Positions 10,114 to 19,930 of a DNA stretch of 64,000 bases are shown here, in pieces. The stretch comes from Parvibaculum lavamentivorans DS-1. Its GTDB lineage: Bacteria; Pseudomonadota; Alphaproteobacteria; Parvibaculales; Parvibaculaceae. The stretch covers positions 310,001 to 374,000 of the forward strand of contig NC_009719.1 of NCBI RefSeq assembly GCF_000017565.1. The letters are read 5' to 3'. Both the position numbers and the translations under genes were made by a program. The notes below the pieces were generated by a model. It searched no databases. It was not told where the DNA came from and was given only the letters and a program-made list of their open reading frames with translations. Positions within the stretch are counted from its first letter, which is position 1; every line of letters begins with the position of its first letter.

Positions 10114-11028
10114 CTACTTCTGGATCAGCGTGCCCGCGCCCAGCTCCGTAAAGAGTTCGAGCAGGACAGCGTGACGCACACGGCCGTCGAGAATGACCAC
10201 CGCCTCGACGCCGCCCTCGACGGATTCGATGCAGGTTTCGAGCTTGGGGATCATGCCGCCCGAAATCGTGCCATCCTTCATCAGCGCCTTCGCTTCGGCG
10301 ACGGTGAGCGCCTCGATGAGCTTGCCATCCTTGCCGAGAACGCCCGTCACATCCGTGAGGAGGAGGAGGCGCGCGGCACCCATTGCGGCTGCGATGGCGC
10401 CTGCGACCGTATCTGCATTGATGTTGTAGGTATGTCCGTCGCGCGAGACGCCGACGGGAGCGATGACCGGGATGATGTCGGACTTCTGGATGACGTCGAG
10501 GATCTCCGGATTGATCTTTTCCGGCTCTCCGACGAAGCCGAGATCGAGGAGCTTCTCGATATTCGATTCCGGGTCGTGAACTTTCTGATGCACCTTGCGG
10601 GCGACGACGAGGTTGCCGTCCTTGCCGCAAAGGCCGACGGCCCGTCCGCCCGCCTGGTTGAGCTGCGCCACGATCTGCTTGTTGATGGAACCCGCAAGTA
10701 CCATCTCGACGATCTCGACCGTTGCCTTGTCGGTGATGCGGAGCCCGCCGGAAAATTCGCTCTTGATGCCGAGCCGGTTCAGCATCGCGCCGATCTGCGG
10801 CCCGCCGCCATGGACGACGATGGGATTGAGCCCGGCCTGTTTCAGCAACACGATGTCGCGCGCGAATTCGGCGCCGAGTTCCTCGTCGCCCATCGCGTGG
10901 CCGCCATACTTCACGACGACGGTGCGCTTGTCGTAACGCTGCATGAAGGGCAGCGCCTCGGAGAGTATCCGCGCCCGTTCGAGCCTCGAATCGTCCTGGG
11001 GCTTCGCGCCCTTATCGGTATCCGGCAT
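10114..11028 (-). CDS. argB: Acetylglutamate kinase
   Basis: This 304-residue enzyme phosphorylates N-acetylglutamate in arginine synthesis. The amino-acid kinase fold is clear: [12 protein letters not shown] at the N terminus, [10 protein letters not shown] for substrate binding, the GLCGKDGNL segment, [12 protein letters not shown], and [10 protein letters not shown] with [10 protein letters not shown] near the end. The ATG at 11028 is chosen because upstream codons are out of family context. It sits just downstream of engB on the same strand, 40 bases away, and probably shares its transcript. Confidence 0.97.
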   Translation of the reverse strand: MPDTDKGAKPQDDSRLERARILSEALPFMQRYDKRTVVVKYGGHAMGDEELGAEFARDIVLLKQAGLNPIVVHGGGPQIGAMLNRLGIKSEFSGGLRITDKATVEIVEMVLAGSINKQIVAQLNQAGGRAVGLCGKDGNLVVARKVHQKVHDPESNIEKLLDLGFVGEPEKINPEILDVIQKSDIIPVIAPVGVSRDGHTYNINADTVAGAIAAAMGAARLLLLTDVTGVLGKDGKLIEALTVAEAKALMKDGTISGGMIPKLETCIESVEGGVEAVVILDGRVRHAVLLELFTELGAGTLIQK

Positions 11029-11068
11029 GAGCTTTCGATCGCCTCCGCTTTCCGCCAGCCGCTGAATT

Positions 11069-11776
11069 CTATTCCGCCCGCTTATACCCCAGCGCCGCCG
11101 GATCGGCCAGCGAGGCGATCTCGGCGCGCAGCTCGGCAATGCCGGTGCCTTTCTCGCTCGAGGTGGCGACGATCCGGGGATGGGCGGCGACGTGGCGGCG
11201 GATGCCGGCACGGACTTCATCGAGCCGGGTTTCGAGCTCGCCCGCCTTCAGCTTGTCGATCTTGGTGAGGACGATCTGGTAGGAAACGGCCGCCTCGTCG
11301 AGCAGCGTCATGACCGAATGGTCGTTATCCTTCAGCCCGTGGCGCGCATCGATCAGCACGAGCACGCGCCTGAGCGGCACGCGGCCGCGCAGATAGGCCA
11401 TGATGAGATCTGTCCACTGATCGACCCGCGTCCTCGTTTCGCGCGCATAGCCATAGCCCGGTAGGTCGACCAGCATGATCGCGGGATTGCCGGAGGTGCC
11501 GAGCGCGAAGAAGTTGAGTTCCTTGGTGCGGCCGGGCGTGTTCGACGTGCGCGCCAGCGTCTTGCGGCCGGTAAGCGCATTGATGAGGCTCGACTTGCCG
11601 ACATTGGAGCGGCCCGCGAAGGCGACTTCCGTGATCGTCGTCGAGGGCAACCCGTCCATCGCCACGACGCCGCGAACGAAGTCGCAAGCCTGCGCGAAGA
11701 GCCAGCGGCCCGCCTCGACATTCAGCGTATCGCTGTCCGTATCGGGGGCCTTGCCGCCGGGCGCCTCATCCGCCAT
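11069..11776 (-). CDS. engB: Ribosome biogenesis GTP-binding protein EngB/YihA
   Basis: A 235-residue GTPase needed for 50S subunit assembly. The G1 motif GRSNVGKS is at residues 55-62; the switch region has [13 protein letters not shown]3 is DLPGYGYA and G4 is TKIDK. I start it at the ATG at 11776, four bases after the yidC stop; a GTG at 11812 is in frame and would add 12 residues overlapping yidC. The gene order rpmH, rnpA, yidC, engB, argB is a conserved translation and membrane-biogenesis cluster. Confidence 0.95.
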   Translation of the reverse strand: MADEAPGGKAPDTDSDTLNVEAGRWLFAQACDFVRGVVAMDGLPSTTITEVAFAGRSNVGKSSLINALTGRKTLARTSNTPGRTKELNFFALGTSGNPAIMLVDLPGYGYARETRTRVDQWTDLIMAYLRGRVPLRRVLVLIDARHGLKDNDHSVMTLLDEAAVSYQIVLTKIDKLKAGELETRLDEVRAGIRRHVAAHPRIVATSSEKGTGIAELRAEIASLADPAALGYKRAE

Positions 11777-11780
11777 CGGA

Positions 11781-13610
11781 TCAGGATTTCGGCTTGTTGC
11801 CGGAGAAGACACCGGCGAGCTTTTCGAGACCGAGATTGGAGAAGATTTCGATCTTCACACCCTGCCGCTTCATGATGACGCCCTGCTGGATCACCGACAG
11901 CGTGTTGTTCCACGCCCAGTAGATCACGAGACCGGCTGGGAAGCTCGCCAGCATGAAAGTGAAGATGACCGGCATCCAGGTGAAAATCTGTGCCTGGATC
12001 GGATCGGCCGGCAGCGGGTTCATGCGCTGCTGCACGAACATGGTGAAGCCCATGATGAGCGGCCAGATGCCGATCATCAGCATCGAGGGCGGATCCCACG
12101 GGATCAGTCCGAACAGGTTGAAGATCGAGGTCGGGTCCGGCGCGGAAAGATCGTTGATCCAGCCGAAGAAAGGCGCGTGGCGCATTTCGATGGTGACGAA
12201 CAGAACCTTGTAGAGCGCGAAGAAGACGGGGATCTGGATCAGGACGGGAAGGCAGCCGGCAAGCGGGTTCACCTTCTCCTTCTTGTAGAGCTCCATGATC
12301 TCCTGCTGCTGCTTCAACTTGTCGTCCTTGTAGCGCTCGCGCAGCTTTTCCATTTCCGGCTGCAGCTTCTTCATCTTGCTCATGGCCACATAGGACTTGT
12401 TGGCGAGCGGATAGAAGACGAGCTTGATGAGCACGGTGATGACGAGAATGGCGATGCCGAAATTGCCGACATGCAGCGCAATGAAGTGCAGCGCGTCGAA
12501 CATCGGCTGCGTCAGGAACCAGAACCAGCCCCAGTCGATCAGCAGGCTGAACTTGTAGATACCGGCGTCGCGGTAGCTGTCGATGACGGTGCTGACCTTT
12601 GCGCCCGCGAAAAGCCGGTTGTTGAGCGTGATGCTTCCGCCGGCCGGCACGGTCTGTGCGCCATAACGGAAATCGGCCTGGTAGTTCACGATCGCGGGAT
12701 CGGGATGCTCGCTGAAATTCGCGACGAAGTTCAGGCCCGATTGCGGCACAAGGGCTGCGGCCCAGTATTTGTCGGTGATGCCGAGCCAGCCTTCGGTGTC
12801 CGTTACCTGTACGGGATCGTCTTCCTCGGCATCGTCATAGGTGATCGCCTTTTCGCCGACGCTCGGAAACTCGCCGATGAAGCCTTCATGCAGAATGAAG
12901 AAGGAGCTGCCCGCCGGGCGCCCGGTGCGCGAGATGAGGCCGTAGGGATAGAGCGTCACTTCGTTGGCCGAAAGATTCTCGATCCGGTCGGTGACGGTGA
13001 AGAGGAAATGCTCGTCGAGCGCGATCTCGCGGTGGAAGACGAGGCCCTGGCCATTGTCCCAGCGCAGCGTCACCGGCGTCTGCGGCGTCAGCCGGTCGCC
13101 CGCTTCGAGCTCCCATTCGGTGGCCGATGTCGGCAGGTTGATATTGGCGCCGGGGGCGGCGATGAAACCGAACTCGGAAAAATAGGGCCGCTCGGTCCGC
13201 ACCGGCGAGAAGAGTTCGACTTCCGGGCTCTCCGGGTCGACGGTCACATTGTATTTGAGAAGTTTCAGGTCGTCGAAACGCGCGCCGCGCAGCGAAACCG
13301 ATCCCTGAAGTTCTTCGGAAAGGATCGGAACGCGCGCGCTCTGGGCCAGGGCTTCGTCGCGGGCAACCGCGCCGGAAGCTGCAACGCCGGGCGCGCGTGT
13401 TGCCGGGGCATCGACGCTGGGGAGACGCGCATCGCCGGGAGCGGAAGGTGCGGCGCCGGGTGCCGGCTCCGCCGTTCCGTTATCGGCCGCAAGCTGCTCC
13501 TGCCTGGCGCGCTCCGCCTCCATCTGCGGTTCGATGAAGAAATACTGCCAGCCGATAAAGACGAGGACCGACAGGAAGATGGCGATGATGAAGTTGCGGT
13601 TGTCACCCAT
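11781..13610 (-). CDS. yidC: Membrane protein insertase YidC
   Basis: The 609-residue protein has an N-terminal transmembrane anchor ([19 protein letters not shown]), a large periplasmic beta-sandwich domain (about residues 60-350) and a C-terminal five-helix insertase core with the conserved [20 protein letters not shown] stretch (quoted as NPLAGCLP). It inserts proteins into the inner membrane with or without the Sec translocon. The ATG at 13610 immediately precedes the membrane anchor and overlaps the end of rnpA by eight bases. A small yidD gene, often found between rnpA and yidC, is absent here. Confidence 0.97.
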   Translation of the reverse strand: MGDNRNFIIAIFLSVLVFIGWQYFFIEPQMEAERARQEQLAADNGTAEPAPGAAPSAPGDARLPSVDAPATRAPGVAASGAVARDEALAQSARVPILSEELQGSVSLRGARFDDLKLLKYNVTVDPESPEVELFSPVRTERPYFSEFGFIAAPGANINLPTSATEWELEAGDRLTPQTPVTLRWDNGQGLVFHREIALDEHFLFTVTDRIENLSANEVTLYPYGLISRTGRPAGSSFFILHEGFIGEFPSVGEKAITYDDAEEDDPVQVTDTEGWLGITDKYWAAALVPQSGLNFVANFSEHPDPAIVNYQADFRYGAQTVPAGGSITLNNRLFAGAKVSTVIDSYRDAGIYKFSLLIDWGWFWFLTQPMFDALHFIALHVGNFGIAILVITVLIKLVFYPLANKSYVAMSKMKKLQPEMEKLRERYKDDKLKQQQEIMELYKKEKVNPLAGCLPVLIQIPVFFALYKVLFVTIEMRHAPFFGWINDLSAPDPTSIFNLFGLIPWDPPSMLMIGIWPLIMGFTMFVQQRMNPLPADPIQAQIFTWMPVIFTFMLASFPAGLVIYWAWNNTLSVIQQGVIMKRQGVKIEIFSNLGLEKLAGVFSGNKPKS

Positions 13611-14007
13611 GTGGATCGTCTTTCGGAGATGCAGGCTTTGGGGCGGCGGAGGAAGCGCGCGTGCCGCCGCCGTTTTTGGCGTGAATGGTGCGCAGCGCAA
13701 GGCGCAAATCGTCGAGAAGATCGGACCAGCGCCGCGTGAGAGTGGCCTGCCGTCCGATCAGGACGTAGTCGTATCCGTCTTTTGCGGCGAGTGGAAGGAT
13801 TTCGGCTGCTGCTGCGCGCAAGCGCCGCTTCGCCCGGTTGCGGACAACCGACGAGCCGACCTTGCGGGTGACGGTGAAGCCGACACGGGGAGGGGCGATG
13901 TCGCCGCGCTCATTCGCTTGCAGCACGAGGCCGCGCTCGGCGCGCTTGGATGCGCGGGCGGCGGCGAGAAAGTCGCGGCGTTTGCGTAGGCGCTCGATCT
14001 GGCTCAT
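13603..14007 (-). CDS. rnpA: Ribonuclease P protein component
   Basis: A 134-residue basic protein that assists the RNase P RNA in tRNA 5' maturation. The family's RNR motif is visible in VVRNRAKRRLRAA, as is the early RLRKRRDF segment and the central GFTVTRKVG strand. It follows rpmH by 50 bases and overlaps yidC, the usual arrangement. The C-terminal tail after residue 108 is low-complexity and specific to this lineage. Confidence 0.95.
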   Translation of the reverse strand: MSQIERLRKRRDFLAAARASKRAERGLVLQANERGDIAPPRVGFTVTRKVGSSVVRNRAKRRLRAAAAEILPLAAKDGYDYVLIGRQATLTRRWSDLLDDLRLALRTIHAKNGGGTRASSAAPKPASPKDDPHG

Positions 14008-14057
14008 CGCGGCCAAGCTCCGATGCGCGTCCGCTGGTAATGCCACGACGTTTGATG

Positions 14058-14192
14058 TCAGGCGGAAAGCCGCTTGCGTCCCTTGGAACGGCGCGCGGCG
14101 AGAACCTTGCGGCCGCCCACGGTCTGGGTGCGCGCGCGGAAGCCATGGCGGCGCTTGCGGACGAGTTTGCTCGGTTGGTAAGTCCGTTTCAC
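14058..14192 (-). CDS. rpmH: 50S ribosomal protein L34
   Basis: A 44-residue, very basic protein beginning [18 protein letters not shown], the unmistakable L34 start. The initiation codon is GTG at 14190-14192. It opens the rpmH, rnpA, yidC, engB, argB transcription unit. Confidence 0.97.
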   Translation of the reverse strand: MKRTYQPSKLVRKRRHGFRARTQTVGGRKVLAARRSKGRKRLSA

Positions 14193-14522
14193 GTCTCTTC
14201 TCCGGCGGTCTGGGCCGAGCCCGCTACCTGCCAGTCCGCTGGCCGGTGGGGCTCCGGGCGGGTCTGGAACCGCCTCGTCTGTGCCAATAAAAACAAGAGC
14301 CGCAGGCGTTGCCACCCGACGGCTGTCTGGCGGGGTGTATAAGCGATAAGACCCGCGGAAGTCAACGGTGACGGGGCATTTCCCGCTTCCTTCACCGGGC
14401 CTGAATTTGTCTCACAAATGAGTGATACCCCCTGTCGCTGCCGCCGCTTATGCGTAATGTCACGGCCGGACGAGGAAGATGGGCTGAACCGCGTGAAACA
14501 GGGCCATAACAGGGTAAATTAC
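14193..14522. other. Non-coding gap between divergent rpmH and DUF547 genes
   Basis: No convincing gene lies in these 330 bases. They must hold the promoters for the rpmH operon (leftward) and the DUF547 gene (rightward). I see no clear -35/-10 pair or operator I would assign with confidence. Confidence 0.5.
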
Positions 14523-15347
14523 ATGAGGCGGAGTGGCCTGAAGGCGGGCCCGGCACTCATTGTATCCGCTTTGTTCCTGTTCTGCATAGCGGGGACGCCC
14601 TTGAAGGCGGAACAAGCGACTATGCCGAACCATGGCGAGTGGGGCCGATTGCTGGACCTCTATCTGACGGAAGGCGAGGGCGGTGCGCCCAACCGGGTCG
14701 ATTACGGCGCGCTGAAGGCCAATGCGGCGGATCATGCGGCGCTCAAGGCCTATATCGCCGCGCTGGAGCAGGTGGAGCCGGAGAGCCTGCCGCGCGACGA
14801 GCGCTTCGCCTATTGGGTCAATCTCTATAATGCGCTGACCGTCGACGTGGTGACGGATCATTATCCCGTCGCCTCGATCCGCGACATCTCGATTTCGCCC
14901 GGCCTCTTCTCCAAGGGCCCCTGGGGCAAGAAGCTCGTGACCGTGGCGGGCCGTGAACTGTCGCTCGACGATATCGAGCACGGCATCCTCCGGCAGGAAT
15001 TCGGAGACCGGCGCGTCCATTACGCCGTGAACTGCGCCTCATGGGGCTGCCCCGACCTCGCGCCCCGGCCCTATACGGGCGCCGGGCTCGAAGAGATGCT
15101 TGAGGGCGCGGCGCGGGGCTTCATCAACAGTCCGCGCGGCGCCCGGATCGAGGATGGCGGCCTCATCGCCTCCAGCATTTTCGATTGGTACCGCAAGGAT
15201 TTCGGCGGCTCGGAAGCGGGCGTCCTCGCCGAAATCCGCAAATATGCCGATGCGGCGCTGAGCGCCGGACTGGAAAACATCGGCGCCGTGTCGTCTTATC
15301 GCTACGACTGGTCGCTCAACGACGCGAACCGCGAGGAACCGCAATGA
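14523..15347 (+). CDS. Secreted DUF547 protein
   Basis: A 274-residue protein with a signal peptide (hydrophobic residues 10-24, cleavage near LKAEQA). The DUF547 domain follows, with the family signatures RFAYWVNLYNALTV, YAVNCASWGCPDL and FDWYRKDF. DUF547 proteins are common, secreted or periplasmic, and their function is unresolved; the conserved Cys and His residues have suggested a thiol peptidase-like fold. The ATG at 14523 is chosen for the signal peptide. The stop overlaps the next start by four bases, and the next two genes form an apparent operon with it. Confidence 0.88.
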   Translation: MRRSGLKAGPALIVSALFLFCIAGTPLKAEQATMPNHGEWGRLLDLYLTEGEGGAPNRVDYGALKANAADHAALKAYIAALEQVEPESLPRDERFAYWVNLYNALTVDVVTDHYPVASIRDISISPGLFSKGPWGKKLVTVAGRELSLDDIEHGILRQEFGDRRVHYAVNCASWGCPDLAPRPYTGAGLEEMLEGAARGFINSPRGARIEDGGLIASSIFDWYRKDFGGSEAGVLAEIRKYADAALSAGLENIGAVSSYRYDWSLNDANREEPQ

Positions 15348-16084
15348 CCGAAACCGATCCCTCCGCCGGCCGGTTTTCGGCACGCCGCCTCCTGCCGCTC
15401 ATCGTGCTGGCGGCGGGGCTTGGAGCGTTTTTCGCGCTCGGCCTCCACCGCTACCTGACGCTCGACACGCTGCGGGACAACCGCCAGGCGCTGTCCGATT
15501 GGGTGGCCGCCAACTGGCTGCTCGCGGCGCTGGCCTATGTGCTCGCCTATATCGCCATTGTTGCCTTCTCGCTTCCCGCCGCTCTTGTCGCCACGCTGAC
15601 AGGCGGCTTCCTGTTCGGCACGGTGTTCGGCGGTCTGCTGACGGTTGTCGGCGCCACCATCGGCGCGACTTTGCTCTTCCTCGCCGCCCGCACCGCCCTT
15701 GGCGACATGTTGCGCGCGAAAGCGGGGCCGAAGCTCCGCAAGCTGGAGGAGGGCTTCGGTGAGAACGCTTTCAGTTACATGCTGGTGCTGCGCCTCGTAC
15801 CGCTCTTTCCGTTTTTCCTCGTCAATCTCGCGCCCGCCTTTCTCGGCGTGCCGCTTCGCACCTATGTCGTGGCAACCTTTCTCGGCATCCTGCCCGGCAC
15901 CTTCGTCTATGCGAGCCTTGGCAATGGGCTCGGCGCAATCTTCGACGCGGGGCGCGACCCCGATCTCGGCCTGATTTTCCAGCCGCAGGTGATCGGGCCC
16001 ATTCTCGCCCTCGCGCTGCTGGCACTTGTGCCTGTTGTCTATCGCCGCTTCTCCGGGAAGGCCCGGACAGGCGCGGCGGAATAA
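15344..16084 (+). CDS. TVP38/TMEM64 (DedA-like, SNARE-associated) membrane protein
   Basis: A 246-residue integral membrane protein of the VTT/TVP38 type. A first helix (LLPLIVLAAGLGAFFALG) is followed by the re-entrant region carrying the family pattern GGFLFGTVFGG and a second half with RLVPLFPFFLVN. These proteins are thought to act as lipid scramblases or transporters. The gene overlaps the DUF547 stop and is followed 42 bases later by an FAD disulfide reductase gene; the pair of TVP38 and a mercuric-reductase-like enzyme is a frequent neighbourhood whose meaning is unclear. Confidence 0.9.
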   Translation: MTETDPSAGRFSARRLLPLIVLAAGLGAFFALGLHRYLTLDTLRDNRQALSDWVAANWLLAALAYVLAYIAIVAFSLPAALVATLTGGFLFGTVFGGLLTVVGATIGATLLFLAARTALGDMLRAKAGPKLRKLEEGFGENAFSYMLVLRLVPLFPFFLVNLAPAFLGVPLRTYVVATFLGILPGTFVYASLGNGLGAIFDAGRDPDLGLIFQPQVIGPILALALLALVPVVYRRFSGKARTGAAE

Positions 16085-16126
16085 ATCATCCCCGCCAGCG
16101 GCGGCGGGACATTCTCGAGAGGGCTC

Positions 16127-17551
16127 ATGGCCAAACGGATCAAGGCTGACATCTGTGTCATCGGCGCGGGCTCGGGCGGCCTCTCTGTCGCGGCGGGCGC
16201 CGCGCAGATGGGCGCACGCACGGTGCTGATCGAACGCGACGCGATGGGCGGCGACTGCCTCAATACCGGTTGCGTGCCATCGAAGGCGCTGCTCGCCGCC
16301 GCGAAACAGGCCTATGGCATGGGCGCGGGCGAACCCTTCGGCATCGCGCCGGCAAAGGCGCAGGTCGATTTCGGCAAGGTGCAGGATCACGTTCACAGCG
16401 TCATCGCCGCCATCGCGCCAAACGATTCCGTGGCCCGCTTCGAGGCGCTAGGCGTCACCGTGATCAAGGATCATGGCCGCTTCAGGGACGCGAGCACAGT
16501 GATCGCCGGCAATGCGGAAATCACCGCCCGGCGCTTCGTCGTCGCCACCGGCTCGCGCGCCGCCGTGCCGCCGATCCCCGGCCTCGACAAGGTGCCGTTC
16601 TATACAAACGAAAATCTCTTCGAGAACCGCGATTGTCCGAGCCATCTCATCATTGTCGGCGGCGGCCCCATCGGAATGGAAATGGCTCAGGCGCATTGCC
16701 GTCTCGGCGCACGCGTGACGGTGCTGGAGGGACAGCGCGCCTTCACCCGCGACGACCCGGAACTCTCCGCCATCGTCATCGACCGGCTTCGCCGCGACGG
16801 CGTCGAAATTCTTGAAGGCGTGAAGGTGTTGAGCGTGTCGGGCGAAGCGGGAAAGATTTCCGTCACCATCGAGGACAAGGACGAGACGCGAACCATCGAG
16901 GGTTCGCACATCCTTATTGCGACCGGCCGCCGCGCCAATGTCGAAGGGCTCGATCTTGAAAAGGCGGGCATCGAATATGACGCACGCGGGCTGAAGCTCG
17001 ACGACCGGTTGCGCACGACGAACAAGCGCGTCTTCGGCGTGGGCGATGTCGCCGGCGGATTGCAGTTCACCCATGTTGCGGGCTATCACGCCGGCATCGT
17101 CATCCGCAACGCGCTCTTCCGCGTGCCCGCGCGCGCCGACCACAGCGCGGTGCCATGGGTGACCTTCACCGATCCCGAGCTTGCCCATGTCGGCGAGACC
17201 GAAGCCTCGGCGCGCGACCGCAACATGAAGATCAACGTGCTGCGCTGGCATCTCGGCGAAAACGACCGCGCCCAGGCCGAGCGGCAGACCGAAGGCGTCA
17301 TCAAAGTCATCACCGATACCCATGCCCGCGTCCTTGGCGCGACGATTGTGGGGCCGCATGCGGGCGAACTGATCCTGCCCTGGGTGCTGGCGAAGTCGCA
17401 GGCCCTCAAACTGAGCGCCATGGCGAGCGTGATCGCGCCTTACCCGACGCTCTCCGAGATCAGCAAGCGCGTGGCGGGCAGCTACTACACGCCGACGCTG
17501 TTCAGCCCGAAGACGCGGATGCTTGTGCGCTTTCTCGGCCTCTTCGGTTAA
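16127..17551 (+). CDS. FAD-dependent pyridine nucleotide-disulfide oxidoreductase (mercuric reductase-like)
   Basis: The 474-residue protein has an N-terminal FAD site (VIGAGSGGLSVA), a redox-active disulfide GGDCLNTGCVPSK with Cys44 and Cys49, a second nucleotide-binding site (IIVGGGPIGMEMA) and the interface domain. It looks like dihydrolipoamide dehydrogenase or a mercuric reductase core, but it lacks the N-terminal heavy-metal domain and the C-terminal cysteine pair of MerA. The C terminus carries a hydrophobic extension (MLVRFLGLFG). Substrate is unknown. It follows the TVP38 gene on the same strand. Confidence 0.88.
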   Translation: MAKRIKADICVIGAGSGGLSVAAGAAQMGARTVLIERDAMGGDCLNTGCVPSKALLAAAKQAYGMGAGEPFGIAPAKAQVDFGKVQDHVHSVIAAIAPNDSVARFEALGVTVIKDHGRFRDASTVIAGNAEITARRFVVATGSRAAVPPIPGLDKVPFYTNENLFENRDCPSHLIIVGGGPIGMEMAQAHCRLGARVTVLEGQRAFTRDDPELSAIVIDRLRRDGVEILEGVKVLSVSGEAGKISVTIEDKDETRTIEGSHILIATGRRANVEGLDLEKAGIEYDARGLKLDDRLRTTNKRVFGVGDVAGGLQFTHVAGYHAGIVIRNALFRVPARADHSAVPWVTFTDPELAHVGETEASARDRNMKINVLRWHLGENDRAQAERQTEGVIKVITDTHARVLGATIVGPHAGELILPWVLAKSQALKLSAMASVIAPYPTLSEISKRVAGSYYTPTLFSPKTRMLVRFLGLFG

Positions 17552-17591
17552 GATCGCCCCGGAGCCCCATGTTTCGGAGAGCGGCCGGATA

Positions 17592-19106
17592 ATGAGAGCA
17601 ACGGCGGAAGGCGAATGCAGGATCGGGGAGGGCTGGTGGCGGCGCCTCTCGCGGCCGCTGCGCGGCTCGCTCTCGCGCCGTCTCCTCGTGCTCACGATCC
17701 TTTTCGTCATGCTGGCCGAAGTGCTGATCTTCGTACCGTCGGTTGCGAACTTCCGGTTGAACTGGCTCGATCAGCGGCTGGCGGCGGCGCAGATCGCCTC
17801 TCTCGCGCTCGAGGCGCGGCCCGACAACATGGTCTCGCCTGCGCTCCGCGAGGAACTGCTGAAGAATGCGCAAGTCTATGCCGTGGCGCTCCGCCGCGAC
17901 GACGCCCGCCGCCTGGTGCTGAGCGAGGATATGCCGCCCATGGTCGACACGAGCTTCGACCTTCGCGATGCCATGGCGATGCGGCTCGTTATGGATGCGT
18001 TCGAAACGCTGCTGGCCGGCGACGGGCGGATCGTCCTGGTGACCGGCAACCCGCATTTCGGCGCGGGCGAGTCCATAGAAATCGTTCTCGACGAGACGCC
18101 GCTTCGCCGCGCCATGCTCCGCTACAGCAAGAATATTTTTCTGCTTTCATTCGTCATCTCGATCATCACGGCGAGCCTCGTCTTCGTCGTCCTTCATTTC
18201 GTGCTTGTCCGGCCGATGCGTCGCATCACCGAAAACATGGTTGCCTTCCGCGACAATCCGGAAGATGCGCGGCGTGTCATGGCGCCGTCCTTGCGCGCCG
18301 ACGAGATCGGCGTTGCCGAACGCGAACTGTCGGTGATGCAAAAGGAAATCAGGGCGACATTGAGCCAGAAGGCGCATCTCGCCTCGCTCGGCGTTGCAGT
18401 CAGCAAGATCAACCATGATTTGCGGAACATTCTTGCCAGCGCCCAGCTCATTTCGGACCGCCTCGGCGCGGTGGACGATCCGACCGTGCAGCATCTGGCG
18501 CCACGCCTCTTTGCTTCCATAGACCGCGCAATCGATCTTTGCACCAATTCGCTGAAGTTCGGGCGGGCGGAGGAAACGGCGCCGCAGCGCCGCCGCATCC
18601 CGCTCGCTTCTTTCGCCGACGAAGTGGCGGAAGCCGCCTGGCCGGACCATGAGCTTGTGCGCTGGGTGAACGACGTGCCCGCCGATCTCGAAGTGGATGC
18701 GGATCCCGATCAATTGTTTCGCATCCTGCTCAATCTCACGCGCAACGCGGCACAGGCGCTGACCGATGGCCAGGCGGGGCATGCGCGCGGCGGCGAGATG
18801 CGCATCGCCGCCCACCGCGCTGCCGATCACATCCATATCGACTTGTCGGACACCGGCCCCGGCCTGCCCGCCAAGGCACGCGAACATCTTTTCGAGCCTT
18901 TCTCGGGCGGCACGCGCGCGGATGGCACCGGACTTGGCCTTGCTATCGCTGCGGAACTTGCGCGCATGCATGGCGGGCACATAGAACTCTTGAAAAGCGA
19001 TGCGTCGGGAACGACCTTTCGCATCTGCATTCCGGATGATGCCGGAACACCTCACGAATGCGCCGAGGCCGAAGGTCTTGCCGCCGCATTCCCGCAGCGA
19101 AATTGA
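17592..19106 (+). CDS. Membrane sensor histidine kinase
   Basis: A 504-residue inner-membrane kinase. Two membrane segments (about residues 32-50 and 180-203) bracket a periplasmic sensor region, followed by a HAMP-like linker, the phospho-acceptor H-box (KINHDLRN, His275) and the ATPase domain with N-box NLTRNAAQAL, G1 DTGPGLP and G2 GTGLGLAIA. No response regulator gene is adjacent in this window, so it is an orphan kinase here. It is 34 bases upstream of otsB on the same strand; co-transcription with the trehalose genes is possible but unproved. Confidence 0.92.
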   Translation: MRATAEGECRIGEGWWRRLSRPLRGSLSRRLLVLTILFVMLAEVLIFVPSVANFRLNWLDQRLAAAQIASLALEARPDNMVSPALREELLKNAQVYAVALRRDDARRLVLSEDMPPMVDTSFDLRDAMAMRLVMDAFETLLAGDGRIVLVTGNPHFGAGESIEIVLDETPLRRAMLRYSKNIFLLSFVISIITASLVFVVLHFVLVRPMRRITENMVAFRDNPEDARRVMAPSLRADEIGVAERELSVMQKEIRATLSQKAHLASLGVAVSKINHDLRNILASAQLISDRLGAVDDPTVQHLAPRLFASIDRAIDLCTNSLKFGRAEETAPQRRRIPLASFADEVAEAAWPDHELVRWVNDVPADLEVDADPDQLFRILLNLTRNAAQALTDGQAGHARGGEMRIAAHRAADHIHIDLSDTGPGLPAKAREHLFEPFSGGTRADGTGLGLAIAAELARMHGGHIELLKSDASGTTFRICIPDDAGTPHECAEAEGLAAAFPQRN

Positions 19107-19140
19107 TGCGCATCCGCGCAGCGGAATTAATGGAAGTGGA

Positions 19141-19902
19141 ATGGATTCGATGAAGGAAGACGGGCTGCCCTTGCCCGCCCCCCAACCCGGCTGGGCCCTG
19201 TTTCTCGATTTTGACGGTACGTTGACGGAGCTGGCTCCCTCGCCGGATGCCGTCGTTGTCGATCCGGCCATGCCGCAGGTTCTCGCCGGTCTTCTCGAAG
19301 GTCTTGGCGGTGCTGTCGCCGTCGTTTCCGGCCGCAGCCTTGCGGAGGTCGACCGGCTGCTGGGCGTTGTCCTTCCGGGCGCCGGTGTGCATGGGCTTGA
19401 ACTGCGGACGCATCGCGACGCCGAAATCCGGCCCCCCGCCGAGGCGGAGGGGATTGCCGTAATCGCAAGTGTGCTCACGCCACTCGTCGAGGCCGATCCG
19501 CGGCTTATCCTGGAAACAAAGCCGGGTGCCGTCGCGCTTCACTACCGCCGCGCGCCTGAACGCGAAAAGGAGTGCCGTGCCGCCATGAAAGCGGCAGTCG
19601 CAGGCACGACCGGTATCCATGTGATCGACGGCAAGATGGTACTGGAGGCCAAGCCCGACCATGTGAACAAGGGCTATGCTATCGAAAATCTGATGCAGGT
19701 CCCGCCTTTTGCAGGCCGGGTGCCGGTCTTCGCGGGCGATGATCGCACCGATGAGGACGGCTTCGGGGTCGTCAGGGCGCTGAAAGGCGTTACGATAAAG
19801 ATCGGGCCGGGACTTTCCCGTGCCGAATACCGGGTGGCTTCGGTCGAAGCCTTCATTGATTGGTTGAAAGAGGTGGCGTCGGTGTTGTCGGACACCGGCT
19901 GA
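19141..19902 (+). CDS. otsB: Trehalose-6-phosphate phosphatase
   Basis: This 253-residue HAD phosphatase removes phosphate from trehalose 6-phosphate. The nucleophile motif FLDFDGTLTEL starts at residue 21 (Asp23, Asp25), VVSGRSL is motif II, KPGAVALHYR follows in the cap, and GDDRTDEDGF near the C terminus is the metal-binding motif. The start at 19141 has GGAAG a few bases upstream; an ATG at 19150 is also possible. It heads a compact cluster with a GH15 hydrolase, otsA and glucokinase. Confidence 0.95.
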   Translation: MDSMKEDGLPLPAPQPGWALFLDFDGTLTELAPSPDAVVVDPAMPQVLAGLLEGLGGAVAVVSGRSLAEVDRLLGVVLPGAGVHGLELRTHRDAEIRPPAEAEGIAVIASVLTPLVEADPRLILETKPGAVALHYRRAPEREKECRAAMKAAVAGTTGIHVIDGKMVLEAKPDHVNKGYAIENLMQVPPFAGRVPVFAGDDRTDEDGFGVVRALKGVTIKIGPGLSRAEYRVASVEAFIDWLKEVASVLSDTG

Positions 19903-19930
19903 GTTTTTGAGACAGAAGACAGGAGTGGTT

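Noticed and set aside
16127-17551. Mercuric reductase (merA)
   Set aside because: The N-terminal metal-binding domain and the C-terminal cysteine pair needed for Hg(II) reduction are missing, and no other mer genes are nearby.
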